Assembly: GCA_900114885.1 (NCBI GenBank)
Contig: FOUN01000007.1
Span: forward strand, 62,001-126,000
DNA from: Psychrobacillus psychrodurans
GTDB lineage: Bacteria; Bacillota; Bacilli; Bacillales_A; Planococcaceae
DNA length: 64,000 nt
Reading direction: 5' to 3'
Part shown: positions 25,223-33,172 of the stretch, one piece after another
Numbering within the stretch: the first letter of the stretch is position 1
How the letters are laid out: every line of letters begins with the position of its first letter
Translations under genes and position numbers: made by a program
The notes under the pieces: generated by a model
What the model was told of the DNA's origin: nothing
The model's input: only the letters and a program-made list of their open reading frames with translations
Databases searched by the model: none

Positions 25223-26764
25223 TTATGAGTTTCCAGCAACTCGCTTTTCAAGCGGTTGGAATAGTTTCTTTTTATCAACATTTGGACGAATGACTTCTAG
25301 TTGCTCTAGTGCAAGTTTTGCACCGTAATCCATTCCTTGGCAACCAGCTAATAACAGTAAGTCTCCATCTGCAACGTCGTATAGACTATGGTTAATCGCT
25401 TCCGGTAACTCCTCGTAAAGTTGAACTTCGATACCTGCTTCCTCCATAACTTCCTGGAATACTGCAAGCTCACTTTCCGAAACGATATCCTTTTGCGTCA
25501 CATGGGAGCGACTTAATGTAGTAATTACTTCATGGATACCAAGTTTTGGTGCCCATTTAGCAATGGTCTCTGCATTTTCTCTGTTCACCGTTACCCCACG
25601 ATCACCGCGAATAGCATAGACAAGCTTGATACGTTTAAAGTCCATCTTTTCTAATGTACCTAACGTAATATCTATATTCCCACTGTTAGCAAAGTGGTCA
25701 TCAATAATTTTAAAATCATCTTCAAAAATAATTTCAAAACGACGTTCTACCCCTACAAACTCCGCTAAACTCTTTTGGATAGTTGCAACTGGCACCTCAT
25801 ATAATAGCCCAATCACAATACTGACCATTGAATTATATACCGAGTGGAAACCAGGAGTAGAAAGTTCAACTGTAAAACTTTGCCGTGGTATAACGAGATC
25901 CTGTGTCACTAAATCCTGTCGAATTTCTACTGTAAACTTTGCTCTACCAGTTGATAGGTCTAAGTTTGTACAAATGACATCTGCAGATTGCTCTTCGACT
26001 CCAATGGTGATAACCTTCGCTTTTGTTCTATTCACAAGTGAAGCTGAATACGAATCATCTAAGTTCAAAATAGCAACTTTATCAGCACCAGCATTTCGAA
26101 TAAGACTAGACTTATGATTAAAATAATTTTCAAAAGACGAGTGCAGATCGATATGCTCACGGCTAATATTATTTAGTGTAACAATATCAAAATCCACACA
26201 GCCTACGCGATTTAGTTCTAAAGCGGATGAGGAAACTTCCATTGTTGCATGACTTACATTTTCATCCACCATTTGTGCATAAAAACGTTGTAAATCTAGA
26301 GATTCTGGAGTTGTTAATTCAGAAGGCTCTGCATAATCTCCTATTTTCACTACTACTGTTCCCATAAGCCCCGTTTTCAAGCCATGGTTTTCTAAAATTG
26401 CATTTGTCATAAATGAAGTTGACGTCTTTCCGTTAGTCGCTGTAATCCCAATCGTTTTCAACTTACGAGTAGGGTGATTATAGAAAGCATCAGCAAGTGT
26501 AGCAAGGGCCACTCGTCCATTCTCAACTTTATATTGAGGTACTTCAATACCATCAATAAATTCTTCTACTACTAAAGCAACTGCACCATTGCCAACAGCT
26601 TGTCCTGCAAATTGATGTCCATCTACTTTAAAGCCTTTTATACATACAAACACCTGCCCTTTTTCCACTTTGCGCGAATTATAGGCAAGTCCCGTTATTT
26701 CAATAGGTCCAGCATTTTTAGTTTCTAAAACAGGTATATGCTTCATTAAATTTGTAATTTCCAT
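25223..26764 (-). CDS. Divergent MurE-like Mur ligase
   Basis: Mur ligases join an amino acid to a UDP-MurNAc peptide using ATP. From the ATG at 26764 the protein is 513 residues. The N-terminal VFVCIKGFKVDGHQFA region, the P-loop TATNGKTS, the EVSSSALELNRV region and the FNHKSSLI lysine are conserved. The C-terminal domain is not canonical: the DNPR-type diaminopimelate/lysine motif is replaced by LSRSHVTQKD, DYAHTP by DDHFANSG, and GKGHE by GCQGMD. This looks like a paralogue with a different acceptor or amino acid, not the housekeeping MurE. Confidence 0.8.
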   Translation of the reverse strand: MEITNLMKHIPVLETKNAGPIEITGLAYNSRKVEKGQVFVCIKGFKVDGHQFAGQAVGNGAVALVVEEFIDGIEVPQYKVENGRVALATLADAFYNHPTRKLKTIGITATNGKTSTSFMTNAILENHGLKTGLMGTVVVKIGDYAEPSELTTPESLDLQRFYAQMVDENVSHATMEVSSSALELNRVGCVDFDIVTLNNISREHIDLHSSFENYFNHKSSLIRNAGADKVAILNLDDSYSASLVNRTKAKVITIGVEEQSADVICTNLDLSTGRAKFTVEIRQDLVTQDLVIPRQSFTVELSTPGFHSVYNSMVSIVIGLLYEVPVATIQKSLAEFVGVERRFEIIFEDDFKIIDDHFANSGNIDITLGTLEKMDFKRIKLVYAIRGDRGVTVNRENAETIAKWAPKLGIHEVITTLSRSHVTQKDIVSESELAVFQEVMEEAGIEVQLYEELPEAINHSLYDVADGDLLLLAGCQGMDYGAKLALEQLEVIRPNVDKKKLFQPLEKRVAGNS

Positions 26765-26928
26765 CAAACAGCCACCTTTTATAGTAAATCTTCTCCATCA
26801 GTTTACCTCAATTACGATAAGAATTAAACTCATATAATATAGAGTCAATTTATAAATACTTGTATTAGTCAAAAACACGAATATTTACGCTATATAACAT
26901 TTTTTTTACTTTTTAAAAGTCAATCCTG

Positions 26929-26992
26929 TTGATTGGAGCGGAGTGCGGCGACTCTAGAGGGAATAGCGCGAGCTGTGAGCCCCGTAGGAACG
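26929..26992. repeat. Dispersed Bacillaceae-type intergenic repeat, copy 2 (inverted)
   Basis: The reverse complement contains CTCTAGAGTCGCCGCACTCC followed by GCTCCAATCAA, matching the right end of the copy at 4054-4225, and CGTTCCTACGGGGCTC, matching its CGTTCCT part. Sequence to about 27075 is also unusually GC-rich for an intergenic region and may belong to the element. The rest of the 26765-27085 gap shows nothing further. Confidence 0.6.
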
Positions 26993-27086
26993 TACAACAG
27001 GAACCCAGCTGAGTGCACCACACCGGTTACTATAGTCTCCCCCAAGCTGTTCACACCGTAGTCGTCAACTTGTGGGCTTGTTATTA

Positions 27087-27125
27087 AAAACAAAAACCAA
27101 GAAGTACACGACTTCTCGGTTTTTG
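27087..27125 (-). terminator. Terminator after the DUF6509-like gene
   Basis: A 14-bp stem with one G-T pair (27112-27125 with 27092-27105, loop of 6) is followed by a T-rich run on the minus strand. It begins right at the stop codon at 27127. Confidence 0.8.
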
Positions 27126-27126
27126 T

Positions 27127-27420
27127 TTATATAATGTCGTTATAATGCTCTTTACAAAATGCAAGAACTATTGCTTCTTCTTCCTCTTCTAAGCCGAAAT
27201 CTAACACTTTACCGTTGCTTCGATTTAAAAAATGATATTGTACAATGCGTGCTTCGCTTTCTTCTATCACTAGAATCACACGTAAATCTAATGAATTACT
27301 CTCATCAAAAAGTTCATCATCTTCTGGCACTTCTATTCCAAGCAGAAGTTCAAAGCGATCGCCTGTTATGATTCCTGTTGGATCGTTTAACTTATCAACC
27401 TCGTAGGATGTTATTTTCAA
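27127..27420 (-). CDS. Small acidic protein, DUF6509-like
   Basis: I prefer the TTG at 27420 (MKITSYEVDKLNDPTGI), 8 bases after GGAGG; the upstream GTG at 27429 overlaps that site. The 97-residue protein is acidic, with the stretch LEEEEEAIVLAFCKEHY near its end, which I associate with DUF6509. There is no signal peptide or membrane helix. The function is unknown. Confidence 0.65.
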   Translation of the reverse strand: MKITSYEVDKLNDPTGIITGDRFELLLGIEVPEDDELFDESNSLDLRVILVIEESEARIVQYHFLNRSNGKVLDFGLEEEEEAIVLAFCKEHYNDII

Positions 27421-27526
27421 AAAGTCCACCTCCGTACCTATAGTTTATCATTTTTAATAGATAATAATCTATTTTCGTTATTATTGATATAATATGCTTA
27501 ATACCCATAAACTAAGGAGTGGAAAA

Positions 27527-27703
27527 ATGCGTCTAAATCCTGAAAAGTTAATTTATATTTTAGTTCCTTTATATCTTTTACTTTTAGTGTTCGGAAAAAA
27601 TATAAATGAAGTAGTTTACTCTATACTTTCCTTTGTCTTAGGAATCTCTATGCTTTATTTGGCTTATAAACTCCTAAAAAAACAACGAAAAGAACGCAAA
27701 TAG
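27527..27703 (+). CDS. Small two-helix membrane protein
   Basis: From the ATG at 27527, 7 bases after AAGGAG, this encodes 58 residues. Two hydrophobic segments (about 8-22 and 27-45) are followed by a strongly basic tail, KLLKKQRKERK. This suggests a small membrane protein with a cytoplasmic C-terminus. No family is recognised. A terminator follows at 27710-27736. Confidence 0.6.
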   Translation: MRLNPEKLIYILVPLYLLLLVFGKNINEVVYSILSFVLGISMLYLAYKLLKKQRKERK

Positions 27704-27709
27704 GATCAG

Positions 27710-27736
27710 TCCTGCTCAAATTTTAGCAGGATTTTT
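27710..27736 (+). terminator. Terminator after the small membrane protein gene
   Basis: TCCTGCT (27710-27716) pairs with AGCAGGA (27725-27731), followed by five Ts. It overlaps the end of the convergent serine hydrolase gene. Confidence 0.75.
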
Positions 27737-28727
27737 CCACTTCAAGTAACATTGCGTAAGCTCCTTTAGATTTGTTGGAACAGACAGCAAGTACTAAGTC
27801 ACTAGAAGGATAGTAGGCTGAGTGAAAACTCACTCCTGGGTCATATCCCATAACATGGTATTTATAGACTTCTTTTTCTTGCTTCTCAATCCAAACCCCG
27901 TACCCATAATAACTATTCTCTTCTTCCTGAACATGTGGAGTCAGTAGTATGGTTTTATCTTTTAATAAATTACCTTGTATAAGAGCTTCCCAAAATAACA
28001 CCATATCCTCAGCAGAGACAAATGCTCCGCCATCTGATCCACCCTGTATGGGAAGGGAATACATATTCGTTTTCCACTTTCCATCTTCGAAATCTATGTA
28101 ACCAATTGCGGTTCTAGCAGGTAATGCATCTAATGCAAAATAACCTGAGTTCTTCATCCCTGCTTTATCCAAAATATTCTGCTGAACATATTCAGTAAAT
28201 AGCATTCCACTTACTTTTTCTACGATCAAACCGAGAACTATATATCCCGCATTATTATAAGAAAACTTTTCTCCAGGTATAAACTTCTGCTGCTCCTGCT
28301 GAAATAAAGGTAAAAAATCATACAGTCGACGAATATGGTACATCGGAGTTTTTATCCATAACTCTTCAAAGTCATCCATTACTTCCTCATCAAAATAATC
28401 TGGAATACCTGAAGTATGCGTTAATAAATGATGGACTGTTACATCTTCATGGAAATTCGGAAAAGAGATATCTAATACATCTTTTAATAGGGTATCAAAA
28501 CTCAATTTGCCTTCTTCCACCAGCTGCACAATCGCAACTGCAGTGAAAATTTTGCACCCCGAAGCAATACCAAAGCGAGTATCCTTCTCATTTAAAATGG
28601 TTTCCGCACGATTAGCGTATCCAAAACTAGACTGTACTTGCACCAATTCTCCTTGTTTGACAAAGATAGATCCTGAAAATTGATTTTCCGTTTGAATATT
28701 TTCTAATTGATTCGTTAAATTACTCAT
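27723..28727 (-). CDS. Serine hydrolase, class C beta-lactamase family
   Basis: The 334-residue protein belongs to the beta-lactamase/DD-peptidase/esterase fold. It has SGCK (S-x-x-K, near residue 56) in FGIASGCKIFTA, YNNAGY (Y-x-N, near 152) and a GGSDGG stretch near residue 230 in place of the usual H/K-T-G. It lacks a signal peptide, so it is probably cytoplasmic. Such enzymes are often esterases or D-aminopeptidases and need not confer resistance. It follows the DUF4825-like gene by 12 bases. Confidence 0.82.
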   Translation of the reverse strand: MSNLTNQLENIQTENQFSGSIFVKQGELVQVQSSFGYANRAETILNEKDTRFGIASGCKIFTAVAIVQLVEEGKLSFDTLLKDVLDISFPNFHEDVTVHHLLTHTSGIPDYFDEEVMDDFEELWIKTPMYHIRRLYDFLPLFQQEQQKFIPGEKFSYNNAGYIVLGLIVEKVSGMLFTEYVQQNILDKAGMKNSGYFALDALPARTAIGYIDFEDGKWKTNMYSLPIQGGSDGGAFVSAEDMVLFWEALIQGNLLKDKTILLTPHVQEEENSYYGYGVWIEKQEKEVYKYHVMGYDPGVSFHSAYYPSSDLVLAVCSNKSKGAYAMLLEVEKSC

Positions 28728-28739
28728 AACAAAACACCC

Positions 28740-29258
28740 CTATTTTGTATATTGGTCTATCCAATTGGTCGTTGTATTTTTCATTAGCGGTTGTTGAACT
28801 TTCTCTTTAAATACAGCAGGATCTATTAAGATATCAAAGTCTGATCCAAACCATCGTTCCACGTTCTCCCTTGTTACCGAATAGGATTGGTCTGAAAAAC
28901 GCATATTAATTACTTCTAGATTCTTTATCAAAACAAAAGCTGCCGTTGAATTGTATATAACAGACTTCTCATCGCTACTAGTATTGTATTTTACAATGAA
29001 TGTGAATGTATCTGGTTCCAGTTCTACTATATCTCTGTGATTAGAAAGAGGAAGATTATTAAATAGATTTGTGATATTAGAATTATTACCCATATATTCA
29101 TTTTCGTAGGCAAGGACTTTTTTAAAGTTATGAGTCTCTACAGAGAGTTGTTCCACATCTTCCTGCTCTACTTGTTTCTGATTATTGCTTAGCACATAAA
29201 CTACACCTAGCAATAATATTAAAGCAATTGCAATAACTAATCCGATTGTCTTCTGCAA
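28740..29258 (-). CDS. Membrane-anchored DUF4825-like protein
   Basis: A single N-terminal membrane helix (VIAIALILLLGVVYVL) is followed by an extracellular domain of about 140 residues with NNLPLSNHRDIVELEP and TAAFVLIKNLEVINMRF, resembling DUF4825. The start is uncertain. The TTG at 29258 has an AGGGGTG site at good spacing; in-frame GTGs at 29267 and 29276 do not. The region is probably cotranscribed with the serine hydrolase. Confidence 0.6.
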   Translation of the reverse strand: MQKTIGLVIAIALILLLGVVYVLSNNQKQVEQEDVEQLSVETHNFKKVLAYENEYMGNNSNITNLFNNLPLSNHRDIVELEPDTFTFIVKYNTSSDEKSVIYNSTAAFVLIKNLEVINMRFSDQSYSVTRENVERWFGSDFDILIDPAVFKEKVQQPLMKNTTTNWIDQYTK

Positions 29259-29341
29259 ATATTTCACCCCTGACACTTACTAACTAATTAGACTTACACG
29301 ATTAATCCGAACTTATCCACATTCTTTATCTACTAAAAGCT

Positions 29342-29380
29342 CTTCAGCAAGTTATCCACATGTGGGTAACTTGCTGGAAG
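29342..29380. repeat. 39-bp near-perfect palindrome
   Basis: The sequence reads nearly the same on both strands around the centre CCACATGTGG, with arms CTTCAGCAAGTTA and TAACTTGCTGGAAG. It lies in the gap between the VOC gene and the DUF4825-like gene. It lacks a T run on either side, so an operator or a cruciform is as likely as a terminator. Confidence 0.5.
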
Positions 29381-29415
29381 AATCTATATTCTTACAGCTG
29401 TGGATTAAATTTTAC

Positions 29416-30069
29416 TCATTGTATCCTTAATCTACCTTCGACGTTCACTTGAATTGTTTTTCCATCTTCTAGCACAATTTCTAATGGAGAAGTTTCTCTG
29501 ACTTTTTTAGAAAAATACCATCGCCGCTTTGGAGGAACTAATAAAATAAACGTATCTTTTTTTCCTAAAAAGTTTAACTCATCAGGTTCAATTTGGAAAT
29601 GACCTGAAATAGGAATACCAATTTCTTGAAGCTTCTCTCCTGCTTCTTCTACAAATGGAGTAGTAATACTTACCTCACTTAGGTTTAAAAATGACTCAAT
29701 GCTGAAGTCACTCCATTTATCTACATTTCGTCTAGCAATAAGTTCAATGACGTTCCCCGCAGGATCCTCAAAGTAAAATGCATCTGCTTCAAATCGAGCA
29801 TAATATATTTCATCAACTGCTGCTTCTCTATTTAGTATTATTCTTTCTTTTGCCCAATGCTTCGCAAGTGTAAACTGATTACCCGGTATATTAATAGCCA
29901 AATGATACGAATTCTGTAATTCGGAATGCCGAAAAATAAGCGTCGTAGTTCCAATAGATATTTGAAAATGTTCGTCTGTTGATGCTTCTATAGGAATTTC
30001 TAAAACATTTCCATAGAACCCTCGCAATTGTTTTAATTGATTCGTATATAGTGATACCTTCTTAAACAT
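29416..30069 (-). CDS. VOC-family (glyoxalase-like) protein
   Basis: The 217-residue protein opens with the vicinal-oxygen-chelate pattern LYTNQLKQLRGFYGNVLEIPI. A later FYFEDPAGNVIELIAR motif (about 118-133) supplies a metal-ligand Glu. The C-terminal half may be a degenerate second VOC unit. Metal and substrate are unknown. It starts after GGAGGGG and follows the ASCH gene by 13 bases, probably in one transcript. Confidence 0.78.
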   Translation of the reverse strand: MFKKVSLYTNQLKQLRGFYGNVLEIPIEASTDEHFQISIGTTTLIFRHSELQNSYHLAINIPGNQFTLAKHWAKERIILNREAAVDEIYYARFEADAFYFEDPAGNVIELIARRNVDKWSDFSIESFLNLSEVSITTPFVEEAGEKLQEIGIPISGHFQIEPDELNFLGKKDTFILLVPPKRRWYFSKKVRETSPLEIVLEDGKTIQVNVEGRLRIQ

Positions 30070-30082
30070 GTTTTCCCCTCCA

Positions 30083-30526
30083 TTACTTAACGTCTATAAG
30101 TTCAAAACGCTCGCAAACAAGTAGCATGTCTTCTGAAAATACCCTACCTACACCCTTTAACTCATTTGTGAAAAATTCGATATGTACCTTCCGCCAATGT
30201 TCGTAGGAGCGATCCCCTTCTCCTTCCGCATAAGCAAAGTCCGAGGGTACTTCGTTCATAGGCATTATTTTCACGTCAGACGTCCGTATTATACATACAG
30301 GTTCATCCTTACTATTAAGCACAACACTATAATCATCCACCTTTGGAAGTGGCTCTTTCTCTAATTCATAAAGTAGATGTAACGAGCATGTAGCGGATTT
30401 TACTCCATTCTTTACTAGCTGAGCCAGTTCATCTGGGATTCCACCAAACTGCCAAGAAGTTACCGATAATGGTGTTTCTTTTCCTTTCCAATAAGTATCC
30501 CAATACTTTTGCGCTAATTTATTCAT
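30083..30526 (-). CDS. ASCH domain protein
   Basis: Starting at the ATG at 30526 behind GAGG, the protein has 147 residues. It has the ASCH pattern: SWQFGGIPDELAQLVKNGVKSATCSL (GxK-SAT segment near 32-50) and a YSVVLNSKDEPVCIIRTSDVKIMP strand pair, ending in an EGDRSYEHWRKVH helix. ASCH domains bind RNA or cleave modified nucleosides; the role here is not known. Confidence 0.85.
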   Translation of the reverse strand: MNKLAQKYWDTYWKGKETPLSVTSWQFGGIPDELAQLVKNGVKSATCSLHLLYELEKEPLPKVDDYSVVLNSKDEPVCIIRTSDVKIMPMNEVPSDFAYAEGEGDRSYEHWRKVHIEFFTNELKGVGRVFSEDMLLVCERFELIDVK

Positions 30527-30735
30527 ATATAAAACCTCATTCAACTTTTATTTTTTCGTTAAATTCAGTATATTAAACTATTTCCATAATTACTATTGCA
30601 ACTTGGTGGATTTATACGTACAACGTATGCTATAACAATAACACTGCAACTAATTGATCATGATTTCAGTATAATTGTATGTATTTTACTTCAATAGAAC
30701 GCTCGAACTATCCACTTACAAAGGAGCTCATACAA

Positions 30736-31905
30736 ATGACGAATAAACTCTATTATGATGATTCTAGAATTCAATCCTTTCAAGCGAAAGTAATAGAACA
30801 ACAAGCTGATTATGTTGTACTTTCCGAGACCGCCTTTTACCCTACTGGAGGTGGACAGCCGCATGATCTCGGTCTATTAAACGGTATCGAAGTGACAAAT
30901 GTAGAAGTAATAAACGGTGAAATAAGACATTTTCTTACTTATCCTTTACCTGAAAATACCACGGATGTAAATGGGCAGATTAACTGGGAGCGACGTTTCG
31001 ATCATATGCAGCAGCATGCTGGACAGCATATTCTTTCAGCAGCCTTTGAACAATTATATGGATACCAAACGATTAGCTTTCATCTTGGGAAAGATACAGT
31101 CACGATTGACTTAAATATCACAGAAGTGTCCGAACAACAATTAACGGAAGCGGAACAACTTGCAAATCAAATCATTCTCGAAGATCGTCTTATTAAGACA
31201 AAATGGGTAATGGAAGAGGAATTATCCAATTATAATCTACGTAAAGAGACATCTTTAAAAGAAAATATTAGACTCGTCATAATTCCCGACTTCGATTACA
31301 ATGCGTGTGGTGGAACTCATCCAACATCAACAGCACAAGTACGTGCCATTAAAATTCTGCAAACAGAGAGACAGAAGAAGATTGTTCGAGTGGAATTTAT
31401 TTGTGGAGAAAGGATTCTTACGCATTTACATAGAAAGCATAAGGTACTAACAAACTTAGTTAGCACATTAAGTACTCCTGAAGATAAAATAATGAATGCA
31501 ACAAAAAATCTGTTAGAGCAAAATTCAAGACTCGCAAAACAAGTAGCAGATTTATCAAATTCTCTTTTAACATATGAAGCACAAGAGTTAAGAGAAAATG
31601 CTGATGGAAATACAATCACTTGCATATTTGAAAATAGATCCATGCAGGAGCTTCAAAAACTTGCAAAATTAGTAATTAATGAAATGCCAAACACAATATG
31701 TATTTTGGTTTCAAATAATGAGGACAAATTACAAATCATTGCTGTAAAAGGAAACTATATAGAACAAAGTATGAAAGAGTTAATTGCGCTTGTCCTTCCA
31801 TATATCAATGGAAAGGGTGGCGGCAATGAGCGAATGGCTCAAGGTGGTGGAGAGAAAATTTTAACAAGTGAGCAATTAATCGAAAAGGTAATATCCTATA
31901 TCTGA
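30736..31905 (+). CDS. Alanyl-tRNA editing protein, AlaX-L type with DHHA1 domain
   Basis: This stand-alone editing factor is related to AlaRS and hydrolyses mischarged Ser- or Gly-tRNA(Ala). I choose the ATG at 30736, 9 bases after AAAGGAG, giving 389 residues. Zinc ligands are the HAGQH motif (His94, His98) and CGGTH (Cys191, His195). A coiled region (about 240-275) links to a C-terminal DHHA1 domain ending with the GGGN and AQGGG motifs. This matches the long AlaX class. Confidence 0.9.
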   Translation: MTNKLYYDDSRIQSFQAKVIEQQADYVVLSETAFYPTGGGQPHDLGLLNGIEVTNVEVINGEIRHFLTYPLPENTTDVNGQINWERRFDHMQQHAGQHILSAAFEQLYGYQTISFHLGKDTVTIDLNITEVSEQQLTEAEQLANQIILEDRLIKTKWVMEEELSNYNLRKETSLKENIRLVIIPDFDYNACGGTHPTSTAQVRAIKILQTERQKKIVRVEFICGERILTHLHRKHKVLTNLVSTLSTPEDKIMNATKNLLEQNSRLAKQVADLSNSLLTYEAQELRENADGNTITCIFENRSMQELQKLAKLVINEMPNTICILVSNNEDKLQIIAVKGNYIEQSMKELIALVLPYINGKGGGNERMAQGGGEKILTSEQLIEKVISYI

Positions 31906-31975
31906 TAGGCACCGTTCCACAAATATCCTCCTTACATATACTAAGTTGATTACTTTATGAAAGGAGGATTTAACA

Positions 31976-32485
31976 ATGAACAATCAATTTCCTTTTCCAC
32001 AAGATTCAGGAGGTCCTCAAGGTTTCCCTTCAATTGAAGGTCAACAATTTGGAAATCAACGGTTTCCTGGAAGCATGATGCCTCCATTCGGACAACAACA
32101 GTTCCCTGGGAATATGTTCCCCCCATTCGGGCAACAGGGGCCATCATTTCCTCCTAGCTTTCCGCCAGGTGGACAACAGGGACCATCATTTCCTCCTAGT
32201 TTTCCACCTGGTGGGCAACAGGGTGGGCAACAAGGAGCTCCAACTAGTCCCCCACCTTCTTTCGTTCCACAAAGACAAAGCGTTGGAGTATTTGCTGTAG
32301 ACCCTGGTTCTATTCGTGGATGTTTGTTCCGCAATACGTATGTATGGTTGAATAACGGCAATGCATTTTGGCTTTACCCAACTCATGTTGGAAGAAGATC
32401 CATTGCAGGATTTAGATGGAACGGATTCATGTGGACTTTTTACGGAACCGACTTAGAGAGAATTTCCTCTTTTCAATGTTTTTAA
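31976..32485 (+). CDS. Pro/Gly/Gln-rich repeat protein with conserved aromatic C-terminal domain
   Basis: The 169-residue protein starts after AAAGGAGG. Residues 1-95 are a low-complexity Gln/Pro/Gly/Phe region with two copies of a 14-residue unit (GQQGPSFPPSFPPG) encoded by a 42-bp tandem repeat at about 32128-32211. The C-terminal 70 residues (VFAVDPGSIRGCLFRNTYVW, then WLYPTHVGRRSIAGFRW) form a domain I have seen in Bacillus proteins loosely labelled as transporters. It has no membrane helix and a surface or spore role is likelier. The function is unproven. Confidence 0.65.
   Translation: MNNQFPFPQDSGGPQGFPSIEGQQFGNQRFPGSMMPPFGQQQFPGNMFPPFGQQGPSFPPSFPPGGQQGPSFPPSFPPGGQQGGQQGAPTSPPPSFVPQRQSVGVFAVDPGSIRGCLFRNTYVWLNNGNAFWLYPTHVGRRSIAGFRWNGFMWTFYGTDLERISSFQCF
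32128..32211 (+). repeat. 42-bp coding tandem repeat
   Basis: Two adjacent units of 42 bp, differing at a few third positions, encode GQQGPSFPPSFPPG twice. Copy number may vary between strains. Confidence 0.7.
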
Positions 32486-32498
32486 TACGGTGAATCTA

Positions 32499-32522
32499 CC
32501 GAGCATATTGCTCGGTTTTTTT
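32499..32522 (+). terminator. Terminator after the Gln-rich protein gene
   Basis: CCGAGCA (32499-32505) pairs with TGCTCGG (32509-32515), followed by seven Ts. Confidence 0.9.
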
Positions 32523-32657
32523 ATTTTAGGAATTTTAAAAACCATGGTATTTGTCATATGACACATGTATATATTCTTTACAAATGTTATCATACAAAGT
32601 AAGATATACTTAGCTAGCTAAATAAAATCCATTTACATTAAAGGAGTGCTACAGTCG

Positions 32658-33053
32658 ATGAATCCACTGATTCACGAGCTTTTTCAAAGATCTCGTTTTT
32701 TAACACAGGAAGCTAATCATACATTAAAAAAGTTTAACTTGTTCACTTCTCAGTGGTCAGTTCTTTACTGTATACAACGACATAAAGAAATGACATTGAC
32801 ACAAATTTGGAAATACTTAAACGTGGAAGCACCTACTATTACAAGAACTGTAAATAGATTAGCTGAGCTTGGCTGGATCGAAATCTGCTCTGGTAAAGAT
32901 AAACGAGAGAAAATTGTAAAACTGTCGGAACATGCATTACAGCAGTACCCTGCTATCAAAACAGCTATGATGGAATTTGAGGATCAAATGGTCGCAGGTT
33001 TATCCAAAGAAGAAGAAGTTCAGTTGTTTGAACTCCTAAAAAAAATTAGATAA
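32658..33053 (+). CDS. MarR-family transcriptional regulator
   Basis: Starting at the ATG at 32658, 11 bases after AAAGGAG, this 131-residue protein has the winged helix-turn-helix of MarR. LTQIWKYLNVEAPTITRTVNRL (about 50-72) is the recognition region, and GWIEICSGKDKREKIVKLS is the wing. It lies 119 bases before an MFS transporter gene on the same strand, so it probably represses that exporter. The inducer is unknown. Confidence 0.88.
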   Translation: MNPLIHELFQRSRFLTQEANHTLKKFNLFTSQWSVLYCIQRHKEMTLTQIWKYLNVEAPTITRTVNRLAELGWIEICSGKDKREKIVKLSEHALQQYPAIKTAMMEFEDQMVAGLSKEEEVQLFELLKKIR

Positions 33054-33081
33054 ATTAAAATTTCCATTAGGTGGTTTTCAC

Positions 33082-33139
33082 GGGCAGTTCTTTCCAGTGG
33101 TCGCTTGGGTTGAGCCTTGTAGCGGGAGTATTACTGCCC
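33082..33139. repeat. GC-rich inverted repeat between marR-like and MFS genes
   Basis: GGGCAGT (33082-33088) and ACTGCCC (33133-33139) are exact complements, 44 bases apart. The interior CGCTTGGGTTGAGCCTTGTAGCG can pair further. This could be an RNA structure controlling the TTG-started MFS gene, or a partial terminator. No known riboswitch class fits. Confidence 0.45.
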
Positions 33140-33172
33140 ATCTAAAACGATATAGCCAGGAGGAATATTACC

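Noticed and set aside
25626-26117. Plus-strand ORF of 163 codons opposite the MurE-like gene
   Set aside because: Shadow of the real gene: low-complexity translation, no ribosome site.
32056-32361. Minus-strand Gly/Cys/Pro-rich ORF opposite the Gln-rich protein gene
   Set aside because: The apparent repeats are the reverse complement of the coding tandem repeat; the plus-strand gene has the ribosome site and terminator.
33082-33139. Known riboswitch (guanidine, fluoride or preQ1)
   Set aside because: The expected core motifs of these classes are not present, so it is listed only as an unassigned inverted repeat.
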